Assembly: GCA_037968855.1 (NCBI GenBank)
Contig: JBBKWH010000070.1
Span: forward strand, 6,223-70,222
DNA length: 64,000 nucleotides
Direction of reading: 5' to 3'
Source of the DNA: JBBKWH01 sp037968855
Lineage (GTDB): Bacteria > Pseudomonadota > Gammaproteobacteria > Pseudomonadales > Moraxellaceae
In this document: piece after piece, positions 17,051 to 25,485 of the stretch
How positions within the stretch are numbered: the stretch's first letter is position 1
Layout of the letters: every line of letters starts with the position of its first letter
Made by a program: the position numbers and the translations under genes
Notes under the pieces: model-generated
What the model saw: only the letters and a program-made list of their open reading frames with translations
Databases searched by the model: none
What the model was told of the DNA's origin: nothing

Positions 17051-18046
17051 ATGATGTCTCGTTTCTCCGCGCTATTTGGTCCACCCGACACCCTCAAGAC
17101 ACTGCCCACCCGCTGCCCTGTTCCTTTTGACTACTTACCCATTACCAATCATGGCCCAGAAGATGTGGCGATTGATGCCGATGGTCAACTGATTGTTGGT
17201 ACCGAAAACGGCAACATCGTCCGCATCAACCCTCAAACCCGACAACAACAAGTGTTGGCCAATACCGGTGGCAGGCCATTAGGCATTGAATGTCTGGCCA
17301 ATGGTGATCTGATCGTCTGTGATGCGCGGTTGGGTATTCTTCAAGTCAACCCTGAGCAGGCACAGGTCAAAATTCTGGCTGATCGTTTTGAGGGACGACA
17401 TTTACGGCTCTGCAATAACGCCAGTGTGACCCAAGACGGCACGATTTATTTTAGCCAATCCAGTATTCGCCGTCCTTTAGAAGACTTTAGACAAGATTTG
17501 GTTGACCACTTACCGACTGGACGTTTTTTTCGGCTACGGCCCAATCAATCCACCCCAGAACTGCTCAAAGACCATCTGGCCTTTGCCAATGGGGTGACAT
17601 TGTCGCCTGACGAATCGTTTGTATTGGTGGCCGAATCGGGTCGTCATCAGATCAATCGCTATTGGCTAAAAGGCCCAAAGCAAGGCCAATGGGAACACTT
17701 TGCTCACCTTGAGGGTGTGCCGGACAATCTATGTACCGATGAATCCGGCTTGTTTTGGGTGGCGATTGCCTCGCCGCAAGATTGGCGTTTGGGCCTGATC
17801 AAACATCTCCCAACGTTGGTGCGTATTGGCCTTGGGCATCTTCAACGCCGTATGGATTTTCCGGTCATTCGACAGATGCATATTCAAGCCTTTGATCAAC
17901 ACGGCAACGTGGTGCATCGCTTGCAATGGTGTGATGACGATTTTCACATGCCCACCGGACTTCGTCGAAAAGGCAATCTGTTATACATTTCTAGTCTGGC
18001 CGAGTCTGCCTTGATGATGTTAGATCTACGGTCTTTAGATGGCTAA
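17051..18046 (+). CDS. SMP-30/strictosidine synthase-like beta-propeller protein
   Basis: The 331-residue protein has repeated blades (EDVAIDADGQLIVGTENG, PLGIECLANGDLIVCDA, FANGVTLSPDESFVLVAES) typical of the SMP-30/gluconolactonase and strictosidine synthase/APMAP superfamily. These are calcium-dependent hydrolases or binding proteins; the substrate here is unknown. No signal peptide is evident. AAGGA at 17040-17044 supports the first of two adjacent ATGs. An SDR gene follows 51 bases later, so the two may form a small metabolic operon. Confidence 0.82.
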   Translation: MMSRFSALFGPPDTLKTLPTRCPVPFDYLPITNHGPEDVAIDADGQLIVGTENGNIVRINPQTRQQQVLANTGGRPLGIECLANGDLIVCDARLGILQVNPEQAQVKILADRFEGRHLRLCNNASVTQDGTIYFSQSSIRRPLEDFRQDLVDHLPTGRFFRLRPNQSTPELLKDHLAFANGVTLSPDESFVLVAESGRHQINRYWLKGPKQGQWEHFAHLEGVPDNLCTDESGLFWVAIASPQDWRLGLIKHLPTLVRIGLGHLQRRMDFPVIRQMHIQAFDQHGNVVHRLQWCDDDFHMPTGLRRKGNLLYISSLAESALMMLDLRSLDG

Positions 18047-18097
18047 TCTGCGGTATGTTGCCATCTGTTGTTGTCTTTATATGGGGTGGATTGAATC

Positions 18098-18931
18098 ATG
18101 ACTGCACCACGCGTGTTAATTACTGGCGCAAATACCGGCATTGGCTTCACCACGGCTGAACATTTACTCAACAACGGTGCTGACCTTATTTTGGCCTGCC
18201 GCAATATGGACAAAGCCCGTGCGGCTCAAGCCAAATTGCAGCAACTGAGCAAAGGTCAAGTCGATCTGATCCAACTGGATCTAAACAGCTTGGCCTCAGT
18301 CTGTACGGCGGCGGATGAGGTCAGCGAGCGCTATGGGGCATTGGATGTGTTGATCAACAATGCGGGGATTTTTGGTCAACGCTTGGCCTATACCGAAGAT
18401 GGCTTTGAGCAACAGTTTGGTGTCAATTACTTGGGGCCATTTTTGTTGACCCAGCGTTTATTGCCTGTGCTGCAACAAGCACCGCACGCACGGATTATTC
18501 ATCTATCGTCGATCATGCATTGGCTTGGCAGTATTCAGCCCGAAAGCTTCCGTGGCAAAACACCCTACAACGCGGTTGCCGCCTATGGTCAATCCAAACT
18601 GGCCAATCTGTTGTTTAGTCATGCATTGGCCAAACGTTTGGTCGGCACATCCATGACCAGTAATGCCCTGCACCCTGGTGGCGTTGACTCGGATATTTAT
18701 CGGGATCTGCCCAAGCTGATGCACAAAGCCATGCAATTGTTTTTGGTGCCAACCAGCCGGCCAGCGGCCTTAATTAGCAACATGGCCCTCAGTCCCGAAT
18801 GGGCCAGCAAAAACGGCGAATACGTCAGCGCGCACATGCCAGACTGGCAATCCAAACAGGCCAAAGATGGCGCACTGGCCGATCAGTTGTATGCGCAATC
18901 GCTGGAACTGGTACGCGATTATTTGCTTTAA
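18098..18931 (+). CDS. Short-chain dehydrogenase/reductase (retinol dehydrogenase-like)
   Basis: A classical Rossmann SDR, 277 residues, with the cofactor motif TGANTGIG, the NNAG motif and the catalytic YGQSK with an upstream Ser (HLSSIMHW). Overall pattern resembles retinol dehydrogenase/WWOX-type SDRs, which prefer NADP(H); an Arg after the second strand (ACRN) fits that. The substrate is unknown. Confidence 0.9.
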   Translation: MTAPRVLITGANTGIGFTTAEHLLNNGADLILACRNMDKARAAQAKLQQLSKGQVDLIQLDLNSLASVCTAADEVSERYGALDVLINNAGIFGQRLAYTEDGFEQQFGVNYLGPFLLTQRLLPVLQQAPHARIIHLSSIMHWLGSIQPESFRGKTPYNAVAAYGQSKLANLLFSHALAKRLVGTSMTSNALHPGGVDSDIYRDLPKLMHKAMQLFLVPTSRPAALISNMALSPEWASKNGEYVSAHMPDWQSKQAKDGALADQLYAQSLELVRDYLL

Positions 18932-18967
18932 CCTCGTTGCCTCCGAGTGAATGAATGCGAAAAAAAC

Positions 18968-19387
18968 ATGTGGCAACAACATAGCCTAACCCTACGCGCC
19001 CGACCACGTGGCGCGCATTTGATTACTCATGAGATCGAACAGGCGCTCAAGCAACAACCATTGCCACAGATCGGCCTGTTACATGTGTTTTTGCAGCACA
19101 CCTCGGCATCGCTAACCATTAACGAAAATGCCGATCCCGATGTGCGCAGTGATTTGGAATACTGGCTTAACCGGATTGCACCAGAGCGCGATCCGGCCTA
19201 TCAACACACGCTAGAAGGCGACGATGATTTACCGGCCCATCTCAAAAGTATGCTGCTGGGTGTCTCGCTGACCATTCCGATTCGGCACGGTCGCTTAGCA
19301 CTCGGCACGTGGCAAGGCATCTATCTGTGCGAGCATCGCAATCAGGCTGGCGCGCGGCGTGTGTTACTCACCATTCAAGGCGAGTAA
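18968..19387 (+). CDS. Secondary thiamine-phosphate synthase/YjbQ (UPF0047) family protein
   Basis: A small beta-sandwich protein (139 residues) with the signature HVFLQHTSASLTINENAD and a later RHGRLALGTWQGIYLCEHR. E. coli YjbQ has weak thiamine phosphate synthase activity; physiological role is unsettled. I chose the ATG at 18968 because the protein then begins MWQQHSLTLRARPRG as in relatives; an in-frame GTG at 18947 is less likely. It converges with the quinone reductase gene after 15 bases. Confidence 0.9.
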   Translation: MWQQHSLTLRARPRGAHLITHEIEQALKQQPLPQIGLLHVFLQHTSASLTINENADPDVRSDLEYWLNRIAPERDPAYQHTLEGDDDLPAHLKSMLLGVSLTIPIRHGRLALGTWQGIYLCEHRNQAGARRVLLTIQGE

Positions 19388-19402
19388 CACTGATCCGCTG
19401 GC

Positions 19403-20440
19403 TTACTCATCTGCGGCAACCCTTAACACCACCTTGCCCACATGCTCACCGCCATCAAAATATTGATGCGCCGCAACCACATCGGCCAGATCAAACACCC
19501 GATCAATCTGTGGCTTGATTTGACCCGATGCCAATCGCGGCCAGACCTGATCATGCAGCACTTGTGCAATTTTTGCTTTGTAGTGAGCATCACGCGCGCG
19601 TAGCGTTGATCCGGTATGGGTCAAACATTTGCTTAACATCAGCATCAAATCAACCGATTCGGCCTGACCATGCTGCACACCAATTTGCACAATCCGGCCA
19701 AACATCGCTGCGGCTTGATAGTTGCGATTGACGTAATCACCCGCAATCAAATCGACAATCACATCCGCACCTTGCCCATCGGTCAGTGCTTTGACTCGAC
19801 TGACAAAATCTTGCTCATGATAATTAATCGCCGCATCTGCTCCAATTTGTAATGCCGCTTGGCATTTATGATTCGAGCCAACCGTGGTCAATACCCGTGC
19901 GCCAAACGCTTTAGCCAGCATAATGGCCACCGAACCAATGCCCGACGTACCACCATGCACCAACACGGTTTCACCGGCTTTTAGCTGTCCTCGCTCAAAC
20001 AGATTGACCCAGACGGTAAAAAACGTCTCTGGCAACGCAGCGGCCTCAATCATGCTCAATCCATCTGGGATCGGTAACGCATTGACGGCAGGGACTACGC
20101 AATATTCGGCATAACCGCCGCCCGCCAACAAGGCACAGACCCGATCACCCAGCGCAAAGTCTTTGACGCTTGCACCCATCGCCACCACTTCACCGGCGAC
20201 TTCCAAACCCAAAATGGATGTCACACCATCTGGCGGTGGATAGTGTCCTTGTCGCTGCAACACATCGGGCCGATTGATCCCCGCCGCATGGACGCGAATC
20301 AATAACTCATCGGCGTTTGGTGTCGGTACAGGATGCGCGGATCGTTGCAGTGCAGTCGCATCACCGGCGTGTGGCGCGGTGACGGCAGACATCTGTTGAG
20401 GGATAGTGGGTTGTGTGGTGGTGTGCGGATTAGTCGACAT
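19403..20440 (-). CDS. NAD(P)H:quinone oxidoreductase, zinc-independent MDR family (PIG3-like)
   Basis: The medium-chain reductase fold is seen with GINRPDVLQRQG near residue 55, a GLEVAGEV segment, and the nucleotide-binding motif HGGTSGIGSVAIMLAKAFGA near residue 162. The closest pattern is the PIG3/qorA group, which reduces quinones with NADPH. The N-terminal 25 residues are Thr/Pro-rich and beyond the usual start; a later ATG (MSAVTAPH) is possible, but GAG lies at a good distance before the ATG at 20440. Confidence 0.88.
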   Translation of the reverse strand: MSTNPHTTTQPTIPQQMSAVTAPHAGDATALQRSAHPVPTPNADELLIRVHAAGINRPDVLQRQGHYPPPDGVTSILGLEVAGEVVAMGASVKDFALGDRVCALLAGGGYAEYCVVPAVNALPIPDGLSMIEAAALPETFFTVWVNLFERGQLKAGETVLVHGGTSGIGSVAIMLAKAFGARVLTTVGSNHKCQAALQIGADAAINYHEQDFVSRVKALTDGQGADVIVDLIAGDYVNRNYQAAAMFGRIVQIGVQHGQAESVDLMLMLSKCLTHTGSTLRARDAHYKAKIAQVLHDQVWPRLASGQIKPQIDRVFDLADVVAAHQYFDGGEHVGKVVLRVAADE

Positions 20441-20521
20441 CAGAAGCTCGTCAGTGGCGATAAGTGCTTGAGCTTAAAATCCTTAGCCAGCAATAAACAG
20501 CCGTGCTTGACTAGGCTTATG

Positions 20522-21358
20522 TCAGTGTTTTGCAATCCATTGGCGCAAACGCTGAAACAGCCCGCCGTGCCGATCAGTCTGCGTAGCCATTGGTTTGGAC
20601 ACAATGCCGACCATCACCCCAGCGTCTTCCCGCTGGCTGAGCAATTTGACGTCTATGCTTGGTTGATCTGGCAAATAAATCGACGAGATACTGCCATCCA
20701 AATATAAAGCATCCTGACAGCCCAACTGATCACGAAACAACTGGGCAAAATCATAAAAATTAATCGGCTGCTGGCTAATGACAAATACCAGATGCTGCGC
20801 ATCAACACGGCCCACCCCATTACGAATGGTTTTGGATACCGACTGCCGATCAAAGGCTGGATGCAACTGCCCTTTGATCACCAGCATCGGGCCAGACTGT
20901 GTGGCCCAATTCAGCGTCCGATTTTGATTTTGGTTTTGACGGGCAAAATCCTCACTTGAGGTGATCACTGCCTGACCGTGTCGATCAATGCCAAAAACAC
21001 CGTTTGGCTTTAAAAAAAAGTTCCCCACCCCATCCGCCAGATTCAGCGGAAATCGAGTCTGTCCAGATTCGATGTAAAGGCCCACCGGCGCGCGATTAGG
21101 ATGGTACATCCCAGCATTCATGGCAAAACGTAATGATTGACCCTGTTGCTGTAGATCCGCATCAATTCGCTCAAATCGGCGGTATAACCGTTGATCATCT
21201 TGCGCCCAAAATAAGCGTAGATCATCGTGGCGCAAGTCAACGCGCACCACTAGCACTGGCACGCCGTTGGCTTTGTGTTGCTCAACCGTGAATGCAGTGG
21301 CTGGCTGACAAAACAACCAAGCCATACAAATCACCAAGGCAATCCGGCAAGCAGACAT
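20522..21358 (-). CDS. Exported phosphodiester glycosidase-family protein (NAGPA/DUF2233)
   Basis: A signal peptide (residues 1-22, ending ATAF) precedes a NAGPA-like domain with FAMNAGMYHP, PVGLYIESG, NWATQSGPMLVI and the closing DALYLDGSISSIY motif. Family members hydrolyse sugar-1-phosphodiester or related bonds in the periplasm or lysosome; no substrate is assigned for bacterial versions of this size. It lies five bases after hemH on the same strand and so is likely co-transcribed with it. Confidence 0.85.
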   Translation of the reverse strand: MSACRIALVICMAWLFCQPATAFTVEQHKANGVPVLVVRVDLRHDDLRLFWAQDDQRLYRRFERIDADLQQQGQSLRFAMNAGMYHPNRAPVGLYIESGQTRFPLNLADGVGNFFLKPNGVFGIDRHGQAVITSSEDFARQNQNQNRTLNWATQSGPMLVIKGQLHPAFDRQSVSKTIRNGVGRVDAQHLVFVISQQPINFYDFAQLFRDQLGCQDALYLDGSISSIYLPDQPSIDVKLLSQREDAGVMVGIVSKPMATQTDRHGGLFQRLRQWIAKH

Positions 21359-21363
21359 GCGCC

Positions 21364-22392
21364 TTACATCCAGCCATCCAACGTACCAAAAAATCCTTGC
21401 ACCAACGGCTTGGCCAAGCGTTCTAGCAATTCAATATGCGCCTCATCCATATTCAGCGCAGGGATATAGCCATACTGCTGACCACCGGCATGTATAAAGG
21501 TCTCGCGGTTTTCAATCGCCAACTCCTCCAACGTCTCCAAACAATCAGCACTAAACGCCGGACTCACCACTTGCACCGACTTAACACCCGCCTCACCCCA
21601 CGCCTGCAAGGTGGCATCGGTATACGGCTTGACCCACTCTTGCTTGCCAAAACGTGACTGAAAACTAATCTGCCACTGATCCTCACGCAAGCCCAACGCC
21701 TGTGCCAACTGCGCCGCCGTACAATGGCAACGCTTGGGATAGGGATCGCCCTTATCGGCATAAGGCTGTGGAATGCCATGAAACGACATCAGCAATTTAT
21801 CGGGTACGCCATGCTCGGCCTGATAACGTCGCACACTATCGGATAACGCCTTGATATAGGCCGGATGGGCAAAATAATCCTTTAGCAAAGTCACCGATGG
21901 CAAATTACGCTGGGTCTTCATCCATGCGCTGACTGCATCAAACACCGCTGCATTTGAGGTCGCCGAATACTGCGGGAACAATGGCAACACCACAAAATGC
22001 TCGACACCCTGCGCACGCAACGCATCCATGGTGGCCGGAATCGATGGATTACCGTAGCTCATGACCGGATGCACCGAAACCCGCCCTGCGCCAAACTGCC
22101 CTTGTAATAGCGCACCCAACTGCTCGCACTGACCCTTGAGAATCAAGCGCATTGGCGAATCACCATCTTGCCAAATGCTGGCATAGTTATGCGCCACTCG
22201 TTTTTTGCGCAGCGGAATCACAAACACGTTCAGGATCACCGCCCACACAAACTGCGGAATCTCAATCACCCGTGGATCGGACAAAAACTGGCGTAAATAA
22301 CGCGCCACCGCATCCGGCGTCGCAGCGTCTGGCGTGCCCAAATTGGCCAACAACACCGCAACTTCTGGGGATTTTTCAGGACGCATCCTCAC
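21364..22392 (-). CDS. hemH: Ferrochelatase
   Basis: Inserts iron into protoporphyrin IX to make protohaem. The 342-residue protein shows VLLANLGTPDA at the N-terminus, the active-site His in LLMSFHGIPQPYADKGDPY and the distal Glu region (FSADCLETLEEL). C-terminal extension and length are normal for gammaproteobacteria. Closely followed by the exported NAGPA-like gene. Confidence 0.96.
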   Translation of the reverse strand: MRMRPEKSPEVAVLLANLGTPDAATPDAVARYLRQFLSDPRVIEIPQFVWAVILNVFVIPLRKKRVAHNYASIWQDGDSPMRLILKGQCEQLGALLQGQFGAGRVSVHPVMSYGNPSIPATMDALRAQGVEHFVVLPLFPQYSATSNAAVFDAVSAWMKTQRNLPSVTLLKDYFAHPAYIKALSDSVRRYQAEHGVPDKLLMSFHGIPQPYADKGDPYPKRCHCTAAQLAQALGLREDQWQISFQSRFGKQEWVKPYTDATLQAWGEAGVKSVQVVSPAFSADCLETLEELAIENRETFIHAGGQQYGYIPALNMDEAHIELLERLAKPLVQGFFGTLDGWM

Positions 22393-22504
22393 TCCTCGGC
22401 CAATGCCGTCATCAAAGGGATAAACGCGCTAACGCTAGCAGAATTCCATCCGCAATGCGCGTGCAACACCTACAACAACACGTGAGCAAGCCTGCTTTTT
22501 CAGC

Positions 22505-22530
22505 AAAAAAAACCCTGTCAATGGACAGGG
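22505..22530 (-). terminator. Rho-independent terminator of the DUF4062 gene
   Basis: Seven-base arms CCCTGTC (22513-22519) and GACAGGG (22524-22530) with a four-base loop, followed on the minus strand by eight T residues (A run 22505-22512). It isolates hemH from the upstream DUF4062 gene. Confidence 0.85.
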
Positions 22531-22592
22531 GTTGTGAGCAAACGATCCGTGTTTAATCCAACTTTATTCAACAATATCAAAAACCTCTGGCC

Positions 22593-23618
22593 TTATGCAC
22601 CAGACTGTAAGCGTTGCTTGGCCAGCAGGCGCGCCAACTGACGCTCACCAATCGCCGATAGCTCCCACAATACCCGCTGACGATCATCACGACCAACCGG
22701 CACAATCCAACCGTTGTGCTTGAGCTGCATCTTGATGGTGTGCATGGCGCGCACATTGATCTGACTCCGTGCGACTGCATGCGCACGCGGCATCACGTCA
22801 CGTACATCCGGCAAGGCGGAGCCATTGAGATAATCATTCATCACACGGGCAAAGTTTTCTTCTGGCGCACCTGGACTAAAGCCTGGTCCAAGCACCATCA
22901 ACAAATCATTCCAACGCATATTGCGCTGTGGCCGTAGCTCACGAAAATTACCGTCTTGATAAGCATGTACTTTGTAATCAAACGAAAATTCTTCTTCACC
23001 CTGCACTTGCGGCATTTCAAGGCCACCATCGGCAACGGGGGAGTTGTTGCGGGTGTTTTCAAGATTAATTAGTTTTTGGCGCAGTTGTTCGTTTTCGTCC
23101 TGCAATTGCTGGATCTGTGCTTGATTGGGTCTAATCCAGCCTTGCGCGGGATAACGATTGACAAATTGCGGCATGGCATGGCGAATGGCCATCTCTAAAT
23201 CACGCAAATCACGATAGGTGACAATCATCTCGCGTTCGCGCTGCAACTGCCGACGAAAGTCTTGAAACTTGATCCGACCATCTTGGGTTGACTCTTGCAG
23301 CTCGGCCGGACGGTTATCCGGTGACTCATGCAACAACACCAAAATCGGTTTTTGCTTGGTCACGGCGTAAATGTATTCAAGATGCAAATAACTCACACCA
23401 GATGCCGACAGCTCACCATAGCGGCTACCCAACATCAAAATAAAGTAATCACAATCATCAATTTGACGACGCGCAAAAGCGGTCGTTAGCGGTGTGCGAT
23501 GCTCAAGACCCCACGAAAAAAAGCCTTGGCTAACCAGTGTTTGAGCCAACACTGTACGCTCGGACTGCATATCTGCACCCGTGGTACTTATAAACACGTG
23601 ATAGCGTTTGTCGATCAT
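22593..23618 (-). CDS. DUF4062 domain protein with coiled coil and winged-helix-like C-terminus
   Basis: Residues 1-145 match the DUF4062 fold (YHVFISTTGADMQSERTVLA, DYFILMLGSRYG), a TIR/SIR-like Rossmann domain often found at the front of STAND signalling proteins. A coiled coil follows (about 165-190). The last 100 residues look like a small winged-helix domain (RAHAVARSQ to LSAIGERQLARLL). No NACHT or NB-ARC ATPase is present. The ATG at 23618 has CAGGG about 5 bases upstream. Function unknown; a signalling or defence role is possible but not shown. It sits between murI and hemH behind its own terminator. Confidence 0.82.
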   Translation of the reverse strand: MIDKRYHVFISTTGADMQSERTVLAQTLVSQGFFSWGLEHRTPLTTAFARRQIDDCDYFILMLGSRYGELSASGVSYLHLEYIYAVTKQKPILVLLHESPDNRPAELQESTQDGRIKFQDFRRQLQREREMIVTYRDLRDLEMAIRHAMPQFVNRYPAQGWIRPNQAQIQQLQDENEQLRQKLINLENTRNNSPVADGGLEMPQVQGEEEFSFDYKVHAYQDGNFRELRPQRNMRWNDLLMVLGPGFSPGAPEENFARVMNDYLNGSALPDVRDVMPRAHAVARSQINVRAMHTIKMQLKHNGWIVPVGRDDRQRVLWELSAIGERQLARLLAKQRLQSGA

Positions 23619-23744
23619 GACCCTGCTCTCCTGTGCATCAGGACATGAATATCCGATGCCATTGGCCCACTGTCCATTGGGCTGTTTTGGGAGTGTACAA
23701 GCGGCTTTGGCCCGCTGCAATACAAACCACTCACACGATTCAAC

Positions 23745-24680
23745 CTAGCGTCTGGGCAATGCCAAACTTAAAATGAATGACCCTTCAACAAATAATGATA
23801 CAACCGTTTGCGCAGCAGATAGCGATCCAGTCGTGTAAATTTCTAACCGCCCTGGCAACTCAACCGCACCAGCCAATGATGACGTGAGAGCAACGGTTGA
23901 TTGCGACTGATCTACTGGACAATCTAAGCCACGCTGCTGTAGCACACGGCCTGTCTGCCTTGCCACTGCTGCCCCTGAGTCAACCAACGTGAATTGATCG
24001 GCAAATACCTGCCTAATCGCATCACGCAAAAACGGATAGTGAGTACAGCCTAATACCAATTGGTCTACACCCGCATTGGCCAAGGGCGATAACACTCGAT
24101 TCAATTCTGCCAAGCACTCAGCACTACACTGTAATCCCTGTTCAACAAAAGGCACCAACTGCGGGCTAACTGCGGTCAACACCTCAACTTGAGCCGGTGT
24201 GGCCACCTCTTTAATCACATCTTGTAACAATGTTCCGCGCAGTGTACCGGGCGTGGCCAGCACACCAATCCGACCCGTCCGAGTGGCAGCAACCGCGGGC
24301 TTGACCGCAGGTACCAGACCAATAATCGGAAAGCCATCGCCATAATGCTGACGCAATGTTGTCAAACTAAAAGCAGAGGCAGTGTTGCATGCCACCACCA
24401 CAGCTTTACAGCCCGACTGATACAACCAATCGACCGCCTGCGCGGTCAGGGTACGAATCTCATCGTCCGACTTGCCGCCATACGGCACGTTGGCGGTATC
24501 AGCCAAATAACGAATCGATTCGTGCGGCAAATGCGCCTGAATCTCACGCACCACAGACAGCCCGCCCATGCCCGAATCAAACACACCAATCGGCGCACTA
24601 CATCGTGTGTGCATCTGCCAACTGGTCATTTTTGGATCAGCATTCAACACCGCATGGCGTAAAGGTAAAGAGTCAGCCAT
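23745..24680 (-). CDS. murI: Glutamate racemase
   Basis: Supplies D-glutamate for peptidoglycan. Both catalytic cysteines are visible: ACNTAS (about residue 100) and GCTHYPF (about residue 208). The N-terminal IGVFDSGMGGLSV and ANVPYGGKS segments are also intact. The first 30 residues precede the usual start; a later ATG (MTSWQMH) is an alternative. It follows the DUF1285 gene by six bases, so the two are co-transcribed. Confidence 0.95.
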   Translation of the reverse strand: MADSLPLRHAVLNADPKMTSWQMHTRCSAPIGVFDSGMGGLSVVREIQAHLPHESIRYLADTANVPYGGKSDDEIRTLTAQAVDWLYQSGCKAVVVACNTASAFSLTTLRQHYGDGFPIIGLVPAVKPAVAATRTGRIGVLATPGTLRGTLLQDVIKEVATPAQVEVLTAVSPQLVPFVEQGLQCSAECLAELNRVLSPLANAGVDQLVLGCTHYPFLRDAIRQVFADQFTLVDSGAAVARQTGRVLQQRGLDCPVDQSQSTVALTSSLAGAVELPGRLEIYTTGSLSAAQTVVSLFVEGSFILSLALPRR

Positions 24681-24686
24681 CTTGCA

Positions 24687-25292
24687 TCAGCCAAGTGCAT
24701 TGAGACAAAAAACATGCGAACCACTACCAAGCTGAACCTGCATGCCATCCTCGCTCCACTGCCCCAACTCAAGCAGGTGATAAAACGCATTGCGATGAAT
24801 CAGCGCATCCAAGTTGCGCCGAATGCGCACATAAGGCCGCTGCTCGCCTTGATAATCACGGATCTCAATCGGATGCTCGGCATCAATCCGCACGGTATCG
24901 CCGGTTTTGGTTTGGCAATACAACCATGTTAGCCCGTCGTCGTCGGTCACTTGATCCATGGATACCACCAATAACGGCACGTCTTCTACCGTAATGCCAA
25001 TCTTTTCGACCGGTGTCTTCAAAAAATAACGGTCGTCTTCACGCCAGAGCACGGTTGCAAACAGATCAACCAATGACTGCCGAGTCATGCGCGTGCCTTC
25101 ATGAAACCACTCACCTGCGGCATCAATGCGTAAATCCATCTCGCCACAATACGCTGGGTTCCATTTTTCCAGTGGTGGCGCACCGCGCTTAGGGTTTTGG
25201 CTTGCCTCTGCCAGTAATCGACCCAAGCCGTTTGGCGTGCCTTGCAGCATATTTTGTGCTGCTGTATTCGGTTCGTCTGAGCCTTGTGACAT
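24687..25292 (-). CDS. DUF1285 domain-containing protein
   Basis: A 201-residue protein with the DUF1285 pattern: PPLEKWNPAYCGEMDLRID, FHEGTRMTRQSLVDLFATVLWREDD and PYVRIRRNLDALI. Structures in the family show two beta-rich subdomains with no known function. I chose the ATG at 25292 (GGGAT upstream) because conserved sequence begins shortly after; the in-frame extension to 25415 overlaps the divergent promoter region. It precedes murI in the same operon. Confidence 0.87.
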   Translation of the reverse strand: MSQGSDEPNTAAQNMLQGTPNGLGRLLAEASQNPKRGAPPLEKWNPAYCGEMDLRIDAAGEWFHEGTRMTRQSLVDLFATVLWREDDRYFLKTPVEKIGITVEDVPLLVVSMDQVTDDDGLTWLYCQTKTGDTVRIDAEHPIEIRDYQGEQRPYVRIRRNLDALIHRNAFYHLLELGQWSEDGMQVQLGSGSHVFCLNALG

Positions 25293-25485
25293 CACAACTA
25301 TCCCGTATGACATTAAAATTGAACGACTAGGCCAATTAAACTTCACGGCTAATTGGCGTAAATCTAGCATTGATTCTATACTACGCCGCATTTCTGGCGT
25401 ATCTGCGTATTGCAACGCCTCGGCCGCACCTTGTTTGCACCTAATTTGTGCAGCAGGATGCCACCTTCAGAATGAGGAGTCCTTC

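Noticed and set aside
25126..25485. In-frame N-terminal extension of ETF-QO
   Set aside because: It overlaps the divergent DUF1285 gene, has no conserved sequence, and the ATG at 25486 has a strong ribosome site.
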